DNA of 64,000 nucleotides from contig DATAWP010000063.1 of assembly GCA_036267155.1 (NCBI GenBank), forward strand, positions 34,585-98,584, given 5' to 3'. Below, piece after piece: positions 1 to 8,584 of this stretch (the stretch's first letter is position 1; each line of letters starts with the position of its first letter). The notes beneath the pieces were generated by a model, which saw nothing but the letters and a program-made list of their open reading frames with translations, did no database searches and was not told the origin of the DNA. This DNA comes from PALSA-1353 sp036267155 (GTDB lineage: Bacteria; Planctomycetota; Phycisphaerae; Tepidisphaerales; Tepidisphaeraceae). The position numbers and the translations under genes were made by a program.

Positions 1-2
1 AC

Positions 3-1148
3 GGCTCGGGCGCCCAGCCGGTGCTCAAGTACGACGGGCCCGCGGGCGTGCAGGGCGGCATCATCGACGTGGGAGGCAACAACGTTTCCGTTCAAGGCCT
101 CACGTTCGATTCGATTTACACCAACAACAATGATAACCAGGCGATCTTCTCGGGCACGGTGCTCTGGGGAAACAACATCACCTTCCGCGACAACACGTTT
201 TACAACGTCCTTGATGATTTCAACATGAACGGCGAGCCGACGAACGTGCTGGTTCAGAACAACACCTCGCCGACCACGAACGACCTGAGCGCCTATTTCA
301 CGTGGATTCAGGGAAATAACATCGTGATCCTCGGCAACACGGTCGCCAATTCAGACGGCGAGGCCATCCTGCGTGTCGGCGGCGCCAACAACGTCCTGAT
401 TGCCGACAACGATTTCACCAGGCTCGCCGTCGCGGGCACGGGCGGAAAGAATTGCCTCTCCATCCAGGAAGGCAACTACTGTTACGTTTACGGCAATACC
501 CTTTCAGTCGGTCCATTGTCGGTGGGACCGCTGGGCATCGGCTCCAATACGAATGGCGCGTTCAGCGACGTTGTGTTGGACTCGAATACTCTTGTTAACA
601 ACAGCACCATCCTGCTCCAACCGGGCCTGGATCACATCATGGCCCGGAACAACCTGATCGAAGGCCAGGGCGTTAACGACGGGTTTACCCTGAACGGCCA
701 GCAAGTCGGCGATGGGTATGATTGGCAGTTGCAGGATGTTTATATCCAGAACAACACCGTCACCGAACCCGGAGCATCGGGCGGATTCCTGATCCTCAAC
801 AACGGCGAGGCCCAGGGTATCCATCTGGACAACAATCTGTTCTACGCACCGAACTTCTCGGCGGGAGGCGACAACGCCGCGTTCCTCACCAACTCCAACA
901 ATGACATGAACAGCTTTGTCCAGATAAAGGACAACGTCTGGTCATTACCGGCGACGATCTCGCCCTGGGTTCAGGGTGGATATTTCTTCGTCGGGTCTGA
1001 CCCCTCGTTGCAAAGCGGCTGGGTCACGCCGGCGGAATGGGAAGCGAGCGGCCTGGCGAGCGGCGACGTGTATGAAAACGTCTCGCTTGGCAGCACGTTT
1101 TCGACGACGGTGGATGGGTTCACGGCCGGCTCGAGTTTGCCGAACTCG
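3..1148 (+). repeat. Direct repeat copy A (beta-helix coding region)
   Basis: Positions 3-1148 align in the same orientation with 2727-3875. Long shared stretches include the segments encoding LTFDSIYTNN, ANSDGEAILR, LDH(I/V)MARNNLIEGQG and QLQDVYIQNNTVTEPG. The copies differ mostly at third codon positions, which points to an old tandem gene duplication under protein-level constraint. Confidence 0.85.
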
Positions 1149-1151
1149 TAA
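3..1151 (+). CDS. Parallel beta-helix surface/secreted protein, 5' end cut by the window
   Basis: The reading frame is already open at the left edge, so the GTG at 21 is an internal codon rather than a start: the residues before it (GSGAQP) align with GTGAAP in the next gene. About 382 residues are visible. They consist of short Asn/Asp/Gly-rich strands such as GNNITFRDNTF, NVLVQNNTS and GNNIVILGNTVANS, spaced like the coils of a right-handed parallel beta-helix (PbH1 repeats, as in pectate-lyase-like folds). No catalytic residues can be named. The protein closely matches the C-terminal half of the following gene over its whole visible length, so the two are tandem paralogs. By analogy the missing N-terminus probably carries a planctomycete leader. 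The role is unknown; polysaccharide binding or cleavage at the cell surface is only a family-level guess. Confidence 0.85.
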   Translation, partial: GSGAQPVLKYDGPAGVQGGIIDVGGNNVSVQGLTFDSIYTNNNDNQAIFSGTVLWGNNITFRDNTFYNVLDDFNMNGEPTNVLVQNNTSPTTNDLSAYFTWIQGNNIVILGNTVANSDGEAILRVGGANNVLIADNDFTRLAVAGTGGKNCLSIQEGNYCYVYGNTLSVGPLSVGPLGIGSNTNGAFSDVVLDSNTLVNNSTILLQPGLDHIMARNNLIEGQGVNDGFTLNGQQVGDGYDWQLQDVYIQNNTVTEPGASGGFLILNNGEAQGIHLDNNLFYAPNFSAGGDNAAFLTNSNNDMNSFVQIKDNVWSLPATISPWVQGGYFFVGSDPSLQSGWVTPAEWEASGLASGDVYENVSLGSTFSTTVDGFTAGSSLPNS

Positions 1152-1160
1152 GTCCATCAT

Positions 1161-1191
1161 TTTAGCCGGCCCGCCTTGCGGGCCGGCTAAA
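1161..1191. terminator. Strong GC-rich stem-loop after the first beta-helix gene
   Basis: A 14-bp perfect stem (1161-1174 with 1178-1191) around a 3-nt loop begins 9 nt after the stop codon. It is followed by A residues, not T residues, so it is not a textbook intrinsic terminator. It may act as a 3' barrier or a Rho-assisted end. The rest of 1152-1421 shows no gene. Confidence 0.45.
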
Positions 1192-1421
1192 AAAGGCGTG
1201 CGGATCCGCGTACTGCACCCGTCGCGTTGGATTTCCCGCTGGCGCATTTGCCTCGGCCGAGAGTGTATTGTAGATCACCTGGGGGAATGATTTTGGCCGG
1301 CGTTTCGCACGGCGAGGGGGGGAGCTGTTTTCGGACGTGAAGATAGACCAATCGCGCCGTCGATGCGTGTCCTAACACCGGCGTCCCGGCAAATACCCCC
1401 CATTTTTCCCTAACGTTACCG

Positions 1422-1456
1422 ATGTGGTCCGCGGCATTCGCCGATGCGGACCACAT
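1422..1456 (+). promoter_or_regulatory. Hairpin overlapping the start codon of the beta-helix gene
   Basis: An 11-bp perfect inverted repeat (1422-1432 with 1446-1456, 13-nt loop) runs into the ATG at 1455. In mRNA it would pair the first two bases of the start codon and cover the usual ribosome-binding region. An alternative in-frame ATG sits at 1422, at the other arm. This is seen in the sequence; a role in translation control is inference. Confidence 0.4.
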
Positions 1457-3878
1457 GAAGAAGTGCAAGACCACAAAATCGTCGCGTCAGCATCTGGAAT
1501 TTCTCGAGGATCGCCGGCTCCTCTCGTCGGTGGCAATTTCGGGCAACTGCCTGGAGCTGATAGGCGATTCAAACCAAAGCAATACTTTCCTGGTCCGCGC
1601 CGCCCCATCCAACCGCGTTCTGGGATTTTCCAACAACTTCGGAGAGATCGCTTCACTTTCCACCGTCAACCAGGTCGTCATTTACGTTGGCAACCAGACG
1701 GACACTGTAACCGTCAGCTCCGGCGTGACGGCGCCGGTTGAGGTTATCAGTCCAAACGGAAAGACCACCTGGCTGGGCGCCGGAACTTCGCAGAAGTTCA
1801 GCGGCTCAAGCAACGGCTCTTCGAACGGCAACTCGTCGGGCAATAATTCTTCCAGCACCGGCAGCGGATCATCCAGTTCCGGCACTGGATCTTCCGGTTC
1901 AGGCAGCAGCTCGTCGAGCGGCGGCAGCGGTTCATCCGGTTCCGGAACCGGATCATCCGGCTCAGGCAGCGGCTCATCGAGCAGCGGCAGCAGTTCATCC
2001 GGCTCAGGCAGCAGCTCATCGAGCGGCGGCAGCGGTTCGTCAAGCTCCGGCACCGGGTCATCTGGCTCAGGTAGCAGCTCGTCGAGCAGCGGCAGCGGTT
2101 CTTCCAGCACCGGCAGCGGGTCGTCCAGCACCGGCACCGGGTCATCTGGCTCAGGCAGCGGCTCATCGAGCAGCGGCAGCGGTTCTTCCAGCACCGGCAG
2201 CGGGTCATCGTCCACCCCAAGTGATCCGAGCAATCCGGCGACCCCTGGCGCCGTGATTACCGTCACCAGCTCATCCACGGTCCTTCCGCTGGAGTCGGTG
2301 AACGTGAAGGCGTTGAACTCGACGTTCGGCGATGGAACGGTGCTGAACAGCGAGATCACCTGGAACTTTGGTGACCCGGGGTCCGCGTATAACAGCCTGG
2401 TCGGCTTCAACGCCGCCCATGCGTATGCCAATCCGGGCACGTACACGATCACGTTGACGATCACGACGCCGGATGGATACACAGGCGTCGCGACGCAGCA
2501 GATCACCGTCGAGCAAGACACCCGCCCGACGATCTATGTGTCCACCAACGGCAACGACAGCAACAACGGCCTCTCGCCCAATTCGCCGATTCAGAGCACC
2601 TCGCGGTTGAACCAGTTGCTCACGAGCGACGTGCGGGTTCTGTTCCAAAGCGGCGACACGTTCACGATGAACAGCAGTGATTTCATCAATGCCAGCGGTC
2701 TGCACGACGTTTACATTGGATCCTACGGCACGGGCGCTGCGCCGATCCTGATGTACAACGGCGTCGCCACTCAAGGGGCCATGGTCGAAATGTCCAACAG
2801 CACGCAGGGCCTGGTCGTGCAGGGTCTGACCTTTGATTCGATCTACACGAACAACGACGACACGCAGGCGATTCCCTCGGCCTTTTTCCCGGCCGGGAAC
2901 GACATCGCCATCCTGGACAACACGTTCATGAACGTGCTGAATGACATGAACATGCAGGCCGAGCCCTCGAACGTTCTGGTTCAGGGCAATAAATCCCCCA
3001 GCACGACGGCCTTGAGCGCGTATTTCGCGTGGATTCAGGGGAACGACATCGTGGTCGTCGGCAACACGGTTGCCAATTCCGATGGCGAAGCGATCCTGCG
3101 CATCGGCGGCGCCAACGACATCCTGATCGCCGACAACAATATCACCAGGCTCGCCGCCGCCGGCACGGGTGGGAAAAACTGCTTTTCCATCCAGGAGGGC
3201 ACCTACGCCTATATTTACGGCAACACCCTTACAACCGGGCCTTTGTCGATTGGACCGATCGGCGTCGGCAATAACGCCAACGGCGCATTTAACTATGCCG
3301 TGATTGATTCCAACGTGATCCTCGACAACAGCACCATCCTGCTCCAGCCTGGCCTCGACCACGTCATGGCCCGGAACAACCTAATCGAAGGGCAAGGCGA
3401 TAACTACGGCTTTACCCTGAACGGCACGCAGATCGGCGGTGGGTTTAATTGGCAGTTGCAGGATGTCTATATCCAAAACAACACCGTCACCGAACCCGGA
3501 GGGTCCGGCGGATTCCTGCTCCTCGCCAACGGCGAGGCCCAGGGAGTTCACCTGGACGACAACCTGTTCTACGCTCCGAAATTCTCGGTTGGAGGCGACG
3601 GCGCCGCGTTTCTCACCGACTCCAACAATGATCTGAATAGCTTTGTCGAAATCAAGGACAATGTCTGGTCACTGCCGGCATCGGTGTCCAGCTGGGTGCA
3701 GGGCGGATATTTCTTCGTCGGGTCCGACCCCAGTTCGCAGAGCGGCTGGCTCACGCCCGCCGAATGGAAAGCCACCGGCATCCCCACCGGCGACGTGTAC
3801 GAAAACGTCAACTTAGGCGCTACCTACTCGGTCAACGTGGACGGCTTCACGGCCGGCTCCAACTTGCCGACTTCGTAG
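1455..3878 (+). CDS. Large secreted beta-helix protein with Ser/Gly linker and PKD domain
   Basis: 807 residues from the ATG at 1455. This start is preferred over the in-frame ATG at 1422 because it puts the basic leader MKKCKTTKSSRQHLEFLED directly before RRLLSS. That resembles the F/LE-x-LE-x-R-x-LLS N-terminal motif common on planctomycete exported proteins. In order: the leader (1-25); a small beta-rich region with VLGFSNN (to about 110); a low-complexity Ser/Gly/Thr linker of roughly 140 residues; a PKD-like domain (WNFGDPG ... HAYANPGTYTITLTI); then YVSTNGNDSNNG, which opens a long right-handed beta-helix running to the C-terminus. The function is not identifiable; a cell-surface adhesin or polysaccharide-active enzyme is possible. 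The gene is a tandem paralog of the upstream one. A clean intrinsic terminator follows it. Confidence 0.88.
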   Translation: MKKCKTTKSSRQHLEFLEDRRLLSSVAISGNCLELIGDSNQSNTFLVRAAPSNRVLGFSNNFGEIASLSTVNQVVIYVGNQTDTVTVSSGVTAPVEVISPNGKTTWLGAGTSQKFSGSSNGSSNGNSSGNNSSSTGSGSSSSGTGSSGSGSSSSSGGSGSSGSGTGSSGSGSGSSSSGSSSSGSGSSSSSGGSGSSSSGTGSSGSGSSSSSSGSGSSSTGSGSSSTGTGSSGSGSGSSSSGSGSSSTGSGSSSTPSDPSNPATPGAVITVTSSSTVLPLESVNVKALNSTFGDGTVLNSEITWNFGDPGSAYNSLVGFNAAHAYANPGTYTITLTITTPDGYTGVATQQITVEQDTRPTIYVSTNGNDSNNGLSPNSPIQSTSRLNQLLTSDVRVLFQSGDTFTMNSSDFINASGLHDVYIGSYGTGAAPILMYNGVATQGAMVEMSNSTQGLVVQGLTFDSIYTNNDDTQAIPSAFFPAGNDIAILDNTFMNVLNDMNMQAEPSNVLVQGNKSPSTTALSAYFAWIQGNDIVVVGNTVANSDGEAILRIGGANDILIADNNITRLAAAGTGGKNCFSIQEGTYAYIYGNTLTTGPLSIGPIGVGNNANGAFNYAVIDSNVILDNSTILLQPGLDHVMARNNLIEGQGDNYGFTLNGTQIGGGFNWQLQDVYIQNNTVTEPGGSGGFLLLANGEAQGVHLDDNLFYAPKFSVGGDGAAFLTDSNNDLNSFVEIKDNVWSLPASVSSWVQGGYFFVGSDPSSQSGWLTPAEWKATGIPTGDVYENVNLGATYSVNVDGFTAGSNLPTS
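1801..2216 (+). repeat. Ser/Gly-encoding tandem low-complexity repeat
   Basis: Degenerate short repeats encode SGSGSSSSG-like units with occasional Thr. They form a flexible linker between the leader region and the PKD domain. The antisense strand is open across the same region (as a Pro/Asp/Glu/Leu-rich reading) only because of the repeat composition. Confidence 0.9.
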
Positions 3879-3900
3879 CGCGACCCACTGCCTCGCGGCG

Positions 3901-3938
3901 AAATGAACAGGGGATTCAATCAATCCCCTGTTCATTTT
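3901..3938 (+). terminator. Intrinsic terminator of the beta-helix gene
   Basis: A perfect 16-bp stem (3901-3916 with 3922-3937) with a 5-nt loop lies 22 nt after the stop codon and ends in a TTTT run. The A-tract on the other side could make it bidirectional. Confidence 0.8.
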
Positions 3939-3954
3939 CGTTGGCTTTTGGTAA

Positions 3955-5520
3955 TTGTCACCGTTCGTGCCACTTGTGATCGAATCCCAGGATAGGGCCG
4001 GCCGGTTGTGGCCTCAAAAATTCCTCGACCATCCCGCGTGGGGATGGGCGATGGTTCTGCTCGGCGCGCTTCTGCGTTTACGCCGCTTCCTCCAGGAGCG
4101 GGGGCTGATGCACGATGACGCGCAACTCGCATCCAACATTTTTTCAAAAACATTCGCGCAGTTGTTTCGGCCGCTGGACATTGGCGACCAGGCCGCACCC
4201 GTCGGATTTCTGGTTCTGCAGAAATGCTCCATTCTTCTTTTTGGGCATGGCGAGCGGGCGATCCGCCTGATCCCCTTTCTTGCCGCGGTTTTCGTTTTGC
4301 CCCTGTTTTTCCTGACCGTTCGGAGAATCTTCGGGAATCGAACCGCGCTCTTTGCCATTGCCCTGCTCGCCCTGGCCGAGCCGCTGGTCCACTACAGCGC
4401 CGAGGCCAAGCAGTACTCCACGGATGTTCTCTGGACGGCGGTGGTGCTGGCGCTGGCGCTGCGCGCCGGCAGCATCCCGACTCTTAACGTTCTGGGCGTC
4501 GTCGGCGCTATCCTCCTGTGGTTCTCCCATCCAATGCTGTTTGTTCTCGGCGGAATCGGCTTGACATTGTTCATCAGCCATCTGCACGATAAACAATATA
4601 AGTTGGCACGGGCAGACGCAGTCATGGGCGTCGCCTGGCTCGCGAGCTTTGGCGCTAACTACCTGCTGATCTCCCGTTACTACGTCGCCAACGATTACCT
4701 GCGGACCTATTGGCAAAAGCTGGCCGCGTTCGCTCCGTTTTCGGATTCGTTAAGAGACGTGCTCTGGTATCCAACCGCCCTTGTCGAGCTATTTAAGTAT
4801 CCCCTGGGAATTCTTCCCAGCGGCGATTCTCACCTGGCGGTTCGTGTCATCTCGTTGGTTGCCGTCGGCATGTTCGTCCTGGGTTGCGTGGTGATGGAGC
4901 AGCGATCCAAGAAAATTCTGGGATTCATCGCGTTGACGATCCTGCTCGCGATCGCGGCTTCGGCCCTGCAAAGATATCCGTTCGCGGAACGGCTCACATT
5001 ATTTTGCGCCCCATTGGTTGTCCTTCCCCTGGCGGTGGCAATGGGAATCGGCTGGTGGTGGCGAAATCGGCGCCGGACCGTTTTCTGGATCGTCATAGGC
5101 GCGATTCTTTTTGTTTACCCCGTCTACATTCAGGCCAAATATGCCGTCCATCCGGAAGTCCTCTATGACGCCAAGCCTGCGATCAATTATGTCAAAGCGC
5201 ACTGGCGGGCGGGCGATTCACTTTATCTTCATTGGGGCTCGGATGTTTTGGGAACGTACTATCTCAATGCCGATCCGGCGCTGGCCATTGCTCCTGCCGA
5301 TTTGGTCAAGGGCATTTTCGAGCCGAATCCCGCCGCGCGCAGCCGACGATATGGCGACGATCTATTGCAGCTTCGCGGCCGGAGGCGCGTCTGGATCGTC
5401 TTTTCCATGGACCCCGACAAAGATCGGCTTCTGATCGAACAAATCCTCGATCGCCGCGGAAAGCTTCTGGATCACGAGCAATTCAATGGGAGCACCGCTG
5501 ATCTGTATGACTTGCGTTGA
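3955..5520 (+). CDS. Polytopic GT-C type glycosyltransferase (family 39/83-like)
   Basis: About 521 residues from TTG 3955 (GTG 3967 is also possible; no clear ribosome-binding site favours either). Around ten hydrophobic segments follow a short cytoplasmic N-terminus. The acidic pair in RGLMHDDAQL, just after the first membrane segment, sits where GT-C enzymes (ArnT, PMT, PglB-like) carry their metal/catalytic Asp in the first extracytoplasmic loop. RPLDIGDQAAPVGF and YSAEAKQYSTDV are typical of this membrane family. The C-terminal 130 residues form a soluble domain. Such enzymes use polyprenyl-phosphate sugars to modify proteins or glycans on the outer side of the inner membrane; the substrate here is unknown. 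It is one of three GT-C-like genes in the window. Confidence 0.75.
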   Translation: MSPFVPLVIESQDRAGRLWPQKFLDHPAWGWAMVLLGALLRLRRFLQERGLMHDDAQLASNIFSKTFAQLFRPLDIGDQAAPVGFLVLQKCSILLFGHGERAIRLIPFLAAVFVLPLFFLTVRRIFGNRTALFAIALLALAEPLVHYSAEAKQYSTDVLWTAVVLALALRAGSIPTLNVLGVVGAILLWFSHPMLFVLGGIGLTLFISHLHDKQYKLARADAVMGVAWLASFGANYLLISRYYVANDYLRTYWQKLAAFAPFSDSLRDVLWYPTALVELFKYPLGILPSGDSHLAVRVISLVAVGMFVLGCVVMEQRSKKILGFIALTILLAIAASALQRYPFAERLTLFCAPLVVLPLAVAMGIGWWWRNRRRTVFWIVIGAILFVYPVYIQAKYAVHPEVLYDAKPAINYVKAHWRAGDSLYLHWGSDVLGTYYLNADPALAIAPADLVKGIFEPNPAARSRRYGDDLLQLRGRRRVWIVFSMDPDKDRLLIEQILDRRGKLLDHEQFNGSTADLYDLR

Positions 5521-5535
5521 GCGGGATGCGTAACG

Positions 5536-6417
5536 TCAATCCTGCTCCGCGCCGCCGCGTCCGGCGGCAAAATGGGCGGCGAGAAATTCCAGGAACAACA
5601 CTCCGACGATGGCCGGCCCCGGCGCGATGAATTCCCATCGCCGTGATATGGCCAATCCCGCGAGAGTCGCCACCACACTGGCGATCACCGCGACGGTCAT
5701 CACAATGCGCAGTCGCCGGCTCACTCGCAGTCCCGCCGCCCCCGGCAACACCAATAGCGCCGGCACCAGCAGATTACCCGACAGTTGCATGCCCATGATG
5801 ATCACCACCGCCACCAGCAGGATCAGGAGATAATGCACGAAACCCGTCGGCACCCCCGTCACCTGGGCGAGGACCGGATCGAAACAGTAAAGAACGATTT
5901 GCTTTTGCAGGGCCAGAACGGTCAGCACAACCGCCGCGGAAAATCCCACCGCCAGCATTGCGTCCGCGTTGGATACGCTGCTGGCGTTGCCCAGAAGATA
6001 AAGCTCCCAGGAAGAAGGCCCTCCCCGGCCCAAGTGTGCATGAATCCCAAAAGCGATGAATCCCCATGCGAGCGTGGCGGCGACAAAGATCCCGATCGCG
6101 GCGTCGCCGCTGACGGCGCGTCGCCGGCTGATCGAGGCCACGGCCAGGGCCGTCGCAATGGCAAACCCCGCCCCGATCAGAAAAATCGCCGTGCCATTGT
6201 TCAGCGCCGGAAATGCGATGGTTAGGAGAACCGCCGTTCCGATTCCGCCGAATCCCGCGTGGGCGATTCCATCACCGAGATAAGCCCAGCGGCGCAGCAC
6301 GACGAAAACCGAAAGCACCGCCCCCGCCACGCCGACGGATGCGGAGGCCAATCCGGCCCGCAGAAGTTCGGGCCAAATACTGGAATCGGCTGGGATGCCT
6401 GCCATCTGGGCTATCAT
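5536..6417 (-). CDS. Metal ABC transporter permease (ZnuB/MntB family)
   Basis: 293 residues from ATG 6417, which overlaps the stop of the ATPase gene by 4 nt (ATGA), a sign of translational coupling. An in-frame extension to 6546 would lie entirely inside the ATPase gene and is rejected. The protein has about eight membrane segments, with the family's early motif VLRRWAYLGDGIAHAGFGG and the late segment GNLLVPALLVLPGAAGL. The family imports Zn2+, Mn2+ or Fe2+. No periplasmic binding protein gene lies next to the pair, so the substrate cannot be assigned and the binding protein must be encoded elsewhere. It converges with the glycosyltransferase gene upstream on the map. Confidence 0.85.
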   Translation of the reverse strand: MIAQMAGIPADSSIWPELLRAGLASASVGVAGAVLSVFVVLRRWAYLGDGIAHAGFGGIGTAVLLTIAFPALNNGTAIFLIGAGFAIATALAVASISRRRAVSGDAAIGIFVAATLAWGFIAFGIHAHLGRGGPSSWELYLLGNASSVSNADAMLAVGFSAAVVLTVLALQKQIVLYCFDPVLAQVTGVPTGFVHYLLILLVAVVIIMGMQLSGNLLVPALLVLPGAAGLRVSRRLRIVMTVAVIASVVATLAGLAISRRWEFIAPGPAIVGVLFLEFLAAHFAAGRGGAEQD

Positions 6418-7199
6418 CGAGACGATCTTTCCATTCGCAGTTCCGGCAGATCGACTCCGAACATTTCGCGGGCCAATTCCTGCGGCATATTTCCGGGAAC
6501 GTCGTGGTAGTGCAGCGTGACGTTCAGACAGGCCAGCCGATCGCACACCGCCGCGACGGTGCGCAGATCGTGGCTCACCAGAATCACCGTCAGCGCCAGC
6601 GACTGCTTGAGGTCAGCCAGAAATTGAATGAATTGATCCTGCCCGGCGCGGTCGATCCCGGTGGTCGGCTCATCGAGAAACAAAATGTGCGGCCTCGCCG
6701 CCAGGGCACGCGCGATGTGTGCGCGCTGAAGCTCGCCGCCGGAGAGCGATCCGATCGGCACATCGGCCAATTCCTCGATTCCCACCTTTTGCAAAAGCCA
6801 ATCGACGTGTTGCAGATCGTCGCTGGTCTCTTTGCCCAAAAGCCCCGCTTTACCGACTAATCCAAGCCGCACGAGTTGTCTGACGTTGATGGGGAATCCC
6901 CGCGGCGTGCGCGGCGTTTGCGGCAGGCACCCGACAACGTCGCCCCGCCGCACCGCCGCATTTGGCGACATGCCGCAAATCCGAATGCTTCCGCGCGTCG
7001 GGCGCAGCAGGCCAAGCAGAAGATTCACGAGCGTGGTTTTCCCGCCGCCGTTGGGTCCGATCACGCCAACGGTGGTGCCGCGATCGACGGTCAGGCTGAT
7101 GTGCTTGAGCACCAGCCGCTGGCCGTAAGCGAAATCCACGTTGGATATCTCGATGATCGGTTCGGACACGGTCAGGTAAGGATATGCCATCGCGGACAA
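6414..7199 (-). CDS. Metal ABC transporter ATP-binding protein (ZnuC/MntA family)
   Basis: 261 residues; ATG 7199 is used, but the ATG three codons later (MAYPYLT) is equally plausible. Walker A GPNGGGKTT is at residues 48-56, the signature LSGGE at 152-156, Walker B ILFLDEP at 172-178, and the H-loop VSHD near 217. The overall order and spacing match the ATPases that pair with ZnuB/MntB permeases. It is first in a two-gene operon with the overlapping permease gene. No Fur/Zur-like box was recognised upstream. Confidence 0.88.
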   Translation of the reverse strand: MSAMAYPYLTVSEPIIEISNVDFAYGQRLVLKHISLTVDRGTTVGVIGPNGGGKTTLVNLLLGLLRPTRGSIRICGMSPNAAVRRGDVVGCLPQTPRTPRGFPINVRQLVRLGLVGKAGLLGKETSDDLQHVDWLLQKVGIEELADVPIGSLSGGELQRAHIARALAARPHILFLDEPTTGIDRAGQDQFIQFLADLKQSLALTVILVSHDLRTVAAVCDRLACLNVTLHYHDVPGNMPQELAREMFGVDLPELRMERSSR

Positions 7200-7247
7200 A
7201 GAGGCGAACTTCAGCGACTCAGATGTCCAACGCCTAGAATGAATCGA

Positions 7248-7898
7248 TCACACAGCGAAAAACGTGCCAAGGACCGGCGGCATTTGAACGGGCTTATGCT
7301 CATTACGTCCGTGCGGCCTGACGATCGGCATATGCGAAAACAAATCACCGGCGGACACTTCGTTACCCCATTGCGTCCACCCGGGCCGCTCGTGGCGGGC
7401 GAAAAGTTCCAAATACGGGCCGGGACTACATCGCTCTACAATGGTGTAAAGGTCGTCTGGCTTGCGGGAATGCTCTCGTTTCCGTTGGACCAGAATGTTG
7501 GTTTGGCGACGCCCAGCTTTTTGCGTCCGCAGACTCCCACGAACCCCGAACAAAACCAGTTCGGTCACATTGCGAAAGTAAAAGCCGACACCGCGCCCAT
7601 CGGGGCCACCGTCCTTGCGAATTTTGTACCAAACAATATTCGTTTTGTACTCAAATCCCCATGCATCCATGACGCGCAGACCCCAGGAGAGCAGGGCATT
7701 GGGAACCCAAAGATAAAGGTGGCTTTGATCCGCCACGTGCGCGCCGACAGGCATGGCGCAGATCTCGTCGATACTCATTGTTTCGTATCGCGAAAGTCGT
7801 TTATGCTCCGGCGCCATCTTTCCCGTCCGATTGGAAAACCGCCAGGGGGGATCGGCAAGGATCGTGCCGAAACGCTTGCCATTTAAAGATTGCAGCAT
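7248..7898 (-). CDS. MT-A70 family DNA adenine methyltransferase of a type II R-M system
   Basis: 216 residues from ATG 7898, 4 nt after the stop of the nuclease gene. The catalytic DPPW motif is at residues 16-19 (GTILADPPWRF), followed by YLWVPNALL and by a late SAM-pocket segment near PGPYLELFARHERPGW. DPPW-type MT-A70 enzymes methylate the N6 of adenine. The function inferred is protection of the host genome from the neighbouring BglII/BstYI-like nuclease. The open frame extends upstream through the nuclease gene, but that part is not methylase-like, so the short start is chosen. M.BglII itself is described as an N4-cytosine enzyme, so this nuclease-methylase pairing differs from the BglII prototype. 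Confidence 0.87.
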   Translation of the reverse strand: MLQSLNGKRFGTILADPPWRFSNRTGKMAPEHKRLSRYETMSIDEICAMPVGAHVADQSHLYLWVPNALLSWGLRVMDAWGFEYKTNIVWYKIRKDGGPDGRGVGFYFRNVTELVLFGVRGSLRTQKAGRRQTNILVQRKREHSRKPDDLYTIVERCSPGPYLELFARHERPGWTQWGNEVSAGDLFSHMPIVRPHGRNEHKPVQMPPVLGTFFAV

Positions 7899-7902
7899 GG
7901 CT

Positions 7903-8499
7903 TTAGTCCTCAATGTACAGCGCTTTAGTAATTCCGAAAACCACCAGCGGACATCCGGCACCGCCACCGCCTTCAATTCTGGGCAACAGCTTTCCCATCC
8001 ATGTTGTTGTCGTGCCGTATTTTTGCCAGATGCCCAACCCCGTAAAAATATGCCGAAGTTCATCGGACTTCGTAATAATGACGCCCACCGCAATGGCCCG
8101 CAGATCAAAAAGTAATCGGAAATTGTTCAGATCTCTGTCGAAAAAGGGATCTTTATTAGACCACTCAACTTCAAGCGCAACACGATTTTTGAAACAGTCC
8201 ACTTTATGAGTTGGCGACCGGAGTTCCGCGTCATCTACGACAATCTTTGTATCAAATTTCTTTTCGCACCATCCACGATCCTGGCAGAACGCTTTGTCGA
8301 AATGCTGCGACACCAGCGAGGCCCCGCCGCCCCCTACCGTCACCTGGCTTTTATGCAACCGAAACTCCCGGAGCACTTCGATAATATCCTGCCATTCATT
8401 GGGAAAATCAGCCTTGAGAATTGCGCAGGCGTGCTTCCACTCGTGGCATTCGTACAACTTGCGGAGATCTTTCGGAATTAATTCCAGCGACACGGTCAC
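7903..8499 (-). CDS. Type II restriction endonuclease, BglII/BstYI family
   Basis: 198 residues from GTG 8499. The segment HKVDCFKNRVALEVEWSNKD (residues 98-117) carries a D-x8-E-x-E pattern (D101, E110, E112). This corresponds to the metal-binding active site of the BglII/BstYI branch of the PD-(D/E)xK nucleases. The following NKDPFFDRDLNNFR and the hydrophobic AVGVIITKSDEL are also typical of the family. BglII cuts A/GATCT and BstYI R/GATCY; the specificity here cannot be read from the sequence. It is the first gene of a two-gene operon with the methylase downstream, an order in which host protection must depend on translation or a second promoter. No controller (C) protein gene is present. 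Confidence 0.82.
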   Translation of the reverse strand: MTVSLELIPKDLRKLYECHEWKHACAILKADFPNEWQDIIEVLREFRLHKSQVTVGGGGASLVSQHFDKAFCQDRGWCEKKFDTKIVVDDAELRSPTHKVDCFKNRVALEVEWSNKDPFFDRDLNNFRLLFDLRAIAVGVIITKSDELRHIFTGLGIWQKYGTTTTWMGKLLPRIEGGGGAGCPLVVFGITKALYIED

Positions 8500-8543
8500 A
8501 AAGCGTATCAGGGCGTCGAAATTTTTCCAATTGCCGCCGTGAC

Positions 8544-8549
8544 ATTATA
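8544..8549 (-). promoter_or_regulatory. Candidate -10 box for the R-M operon
   Basis: A perfect TATAAT on the minus strand lies about 45 nt upstream of the nuclease GTG. No good -35 hexamer is seen at the proper distance. Confidence 0.35.
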
Positions 8550-8584
8550 ATTGCCTCCCATAGGGGACATTTGAGAACGTCGCC

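Noticed and set aside
1682..2521. 279-residue minus-strand open frame rich in Pro, Asp, Glu and Leu
   Set aside because: It is the antisense reading of the Ser/Gly repeat linker and PKD region. Its regularity comes from the repeat, and no ribosome-binding site or domain supports it.
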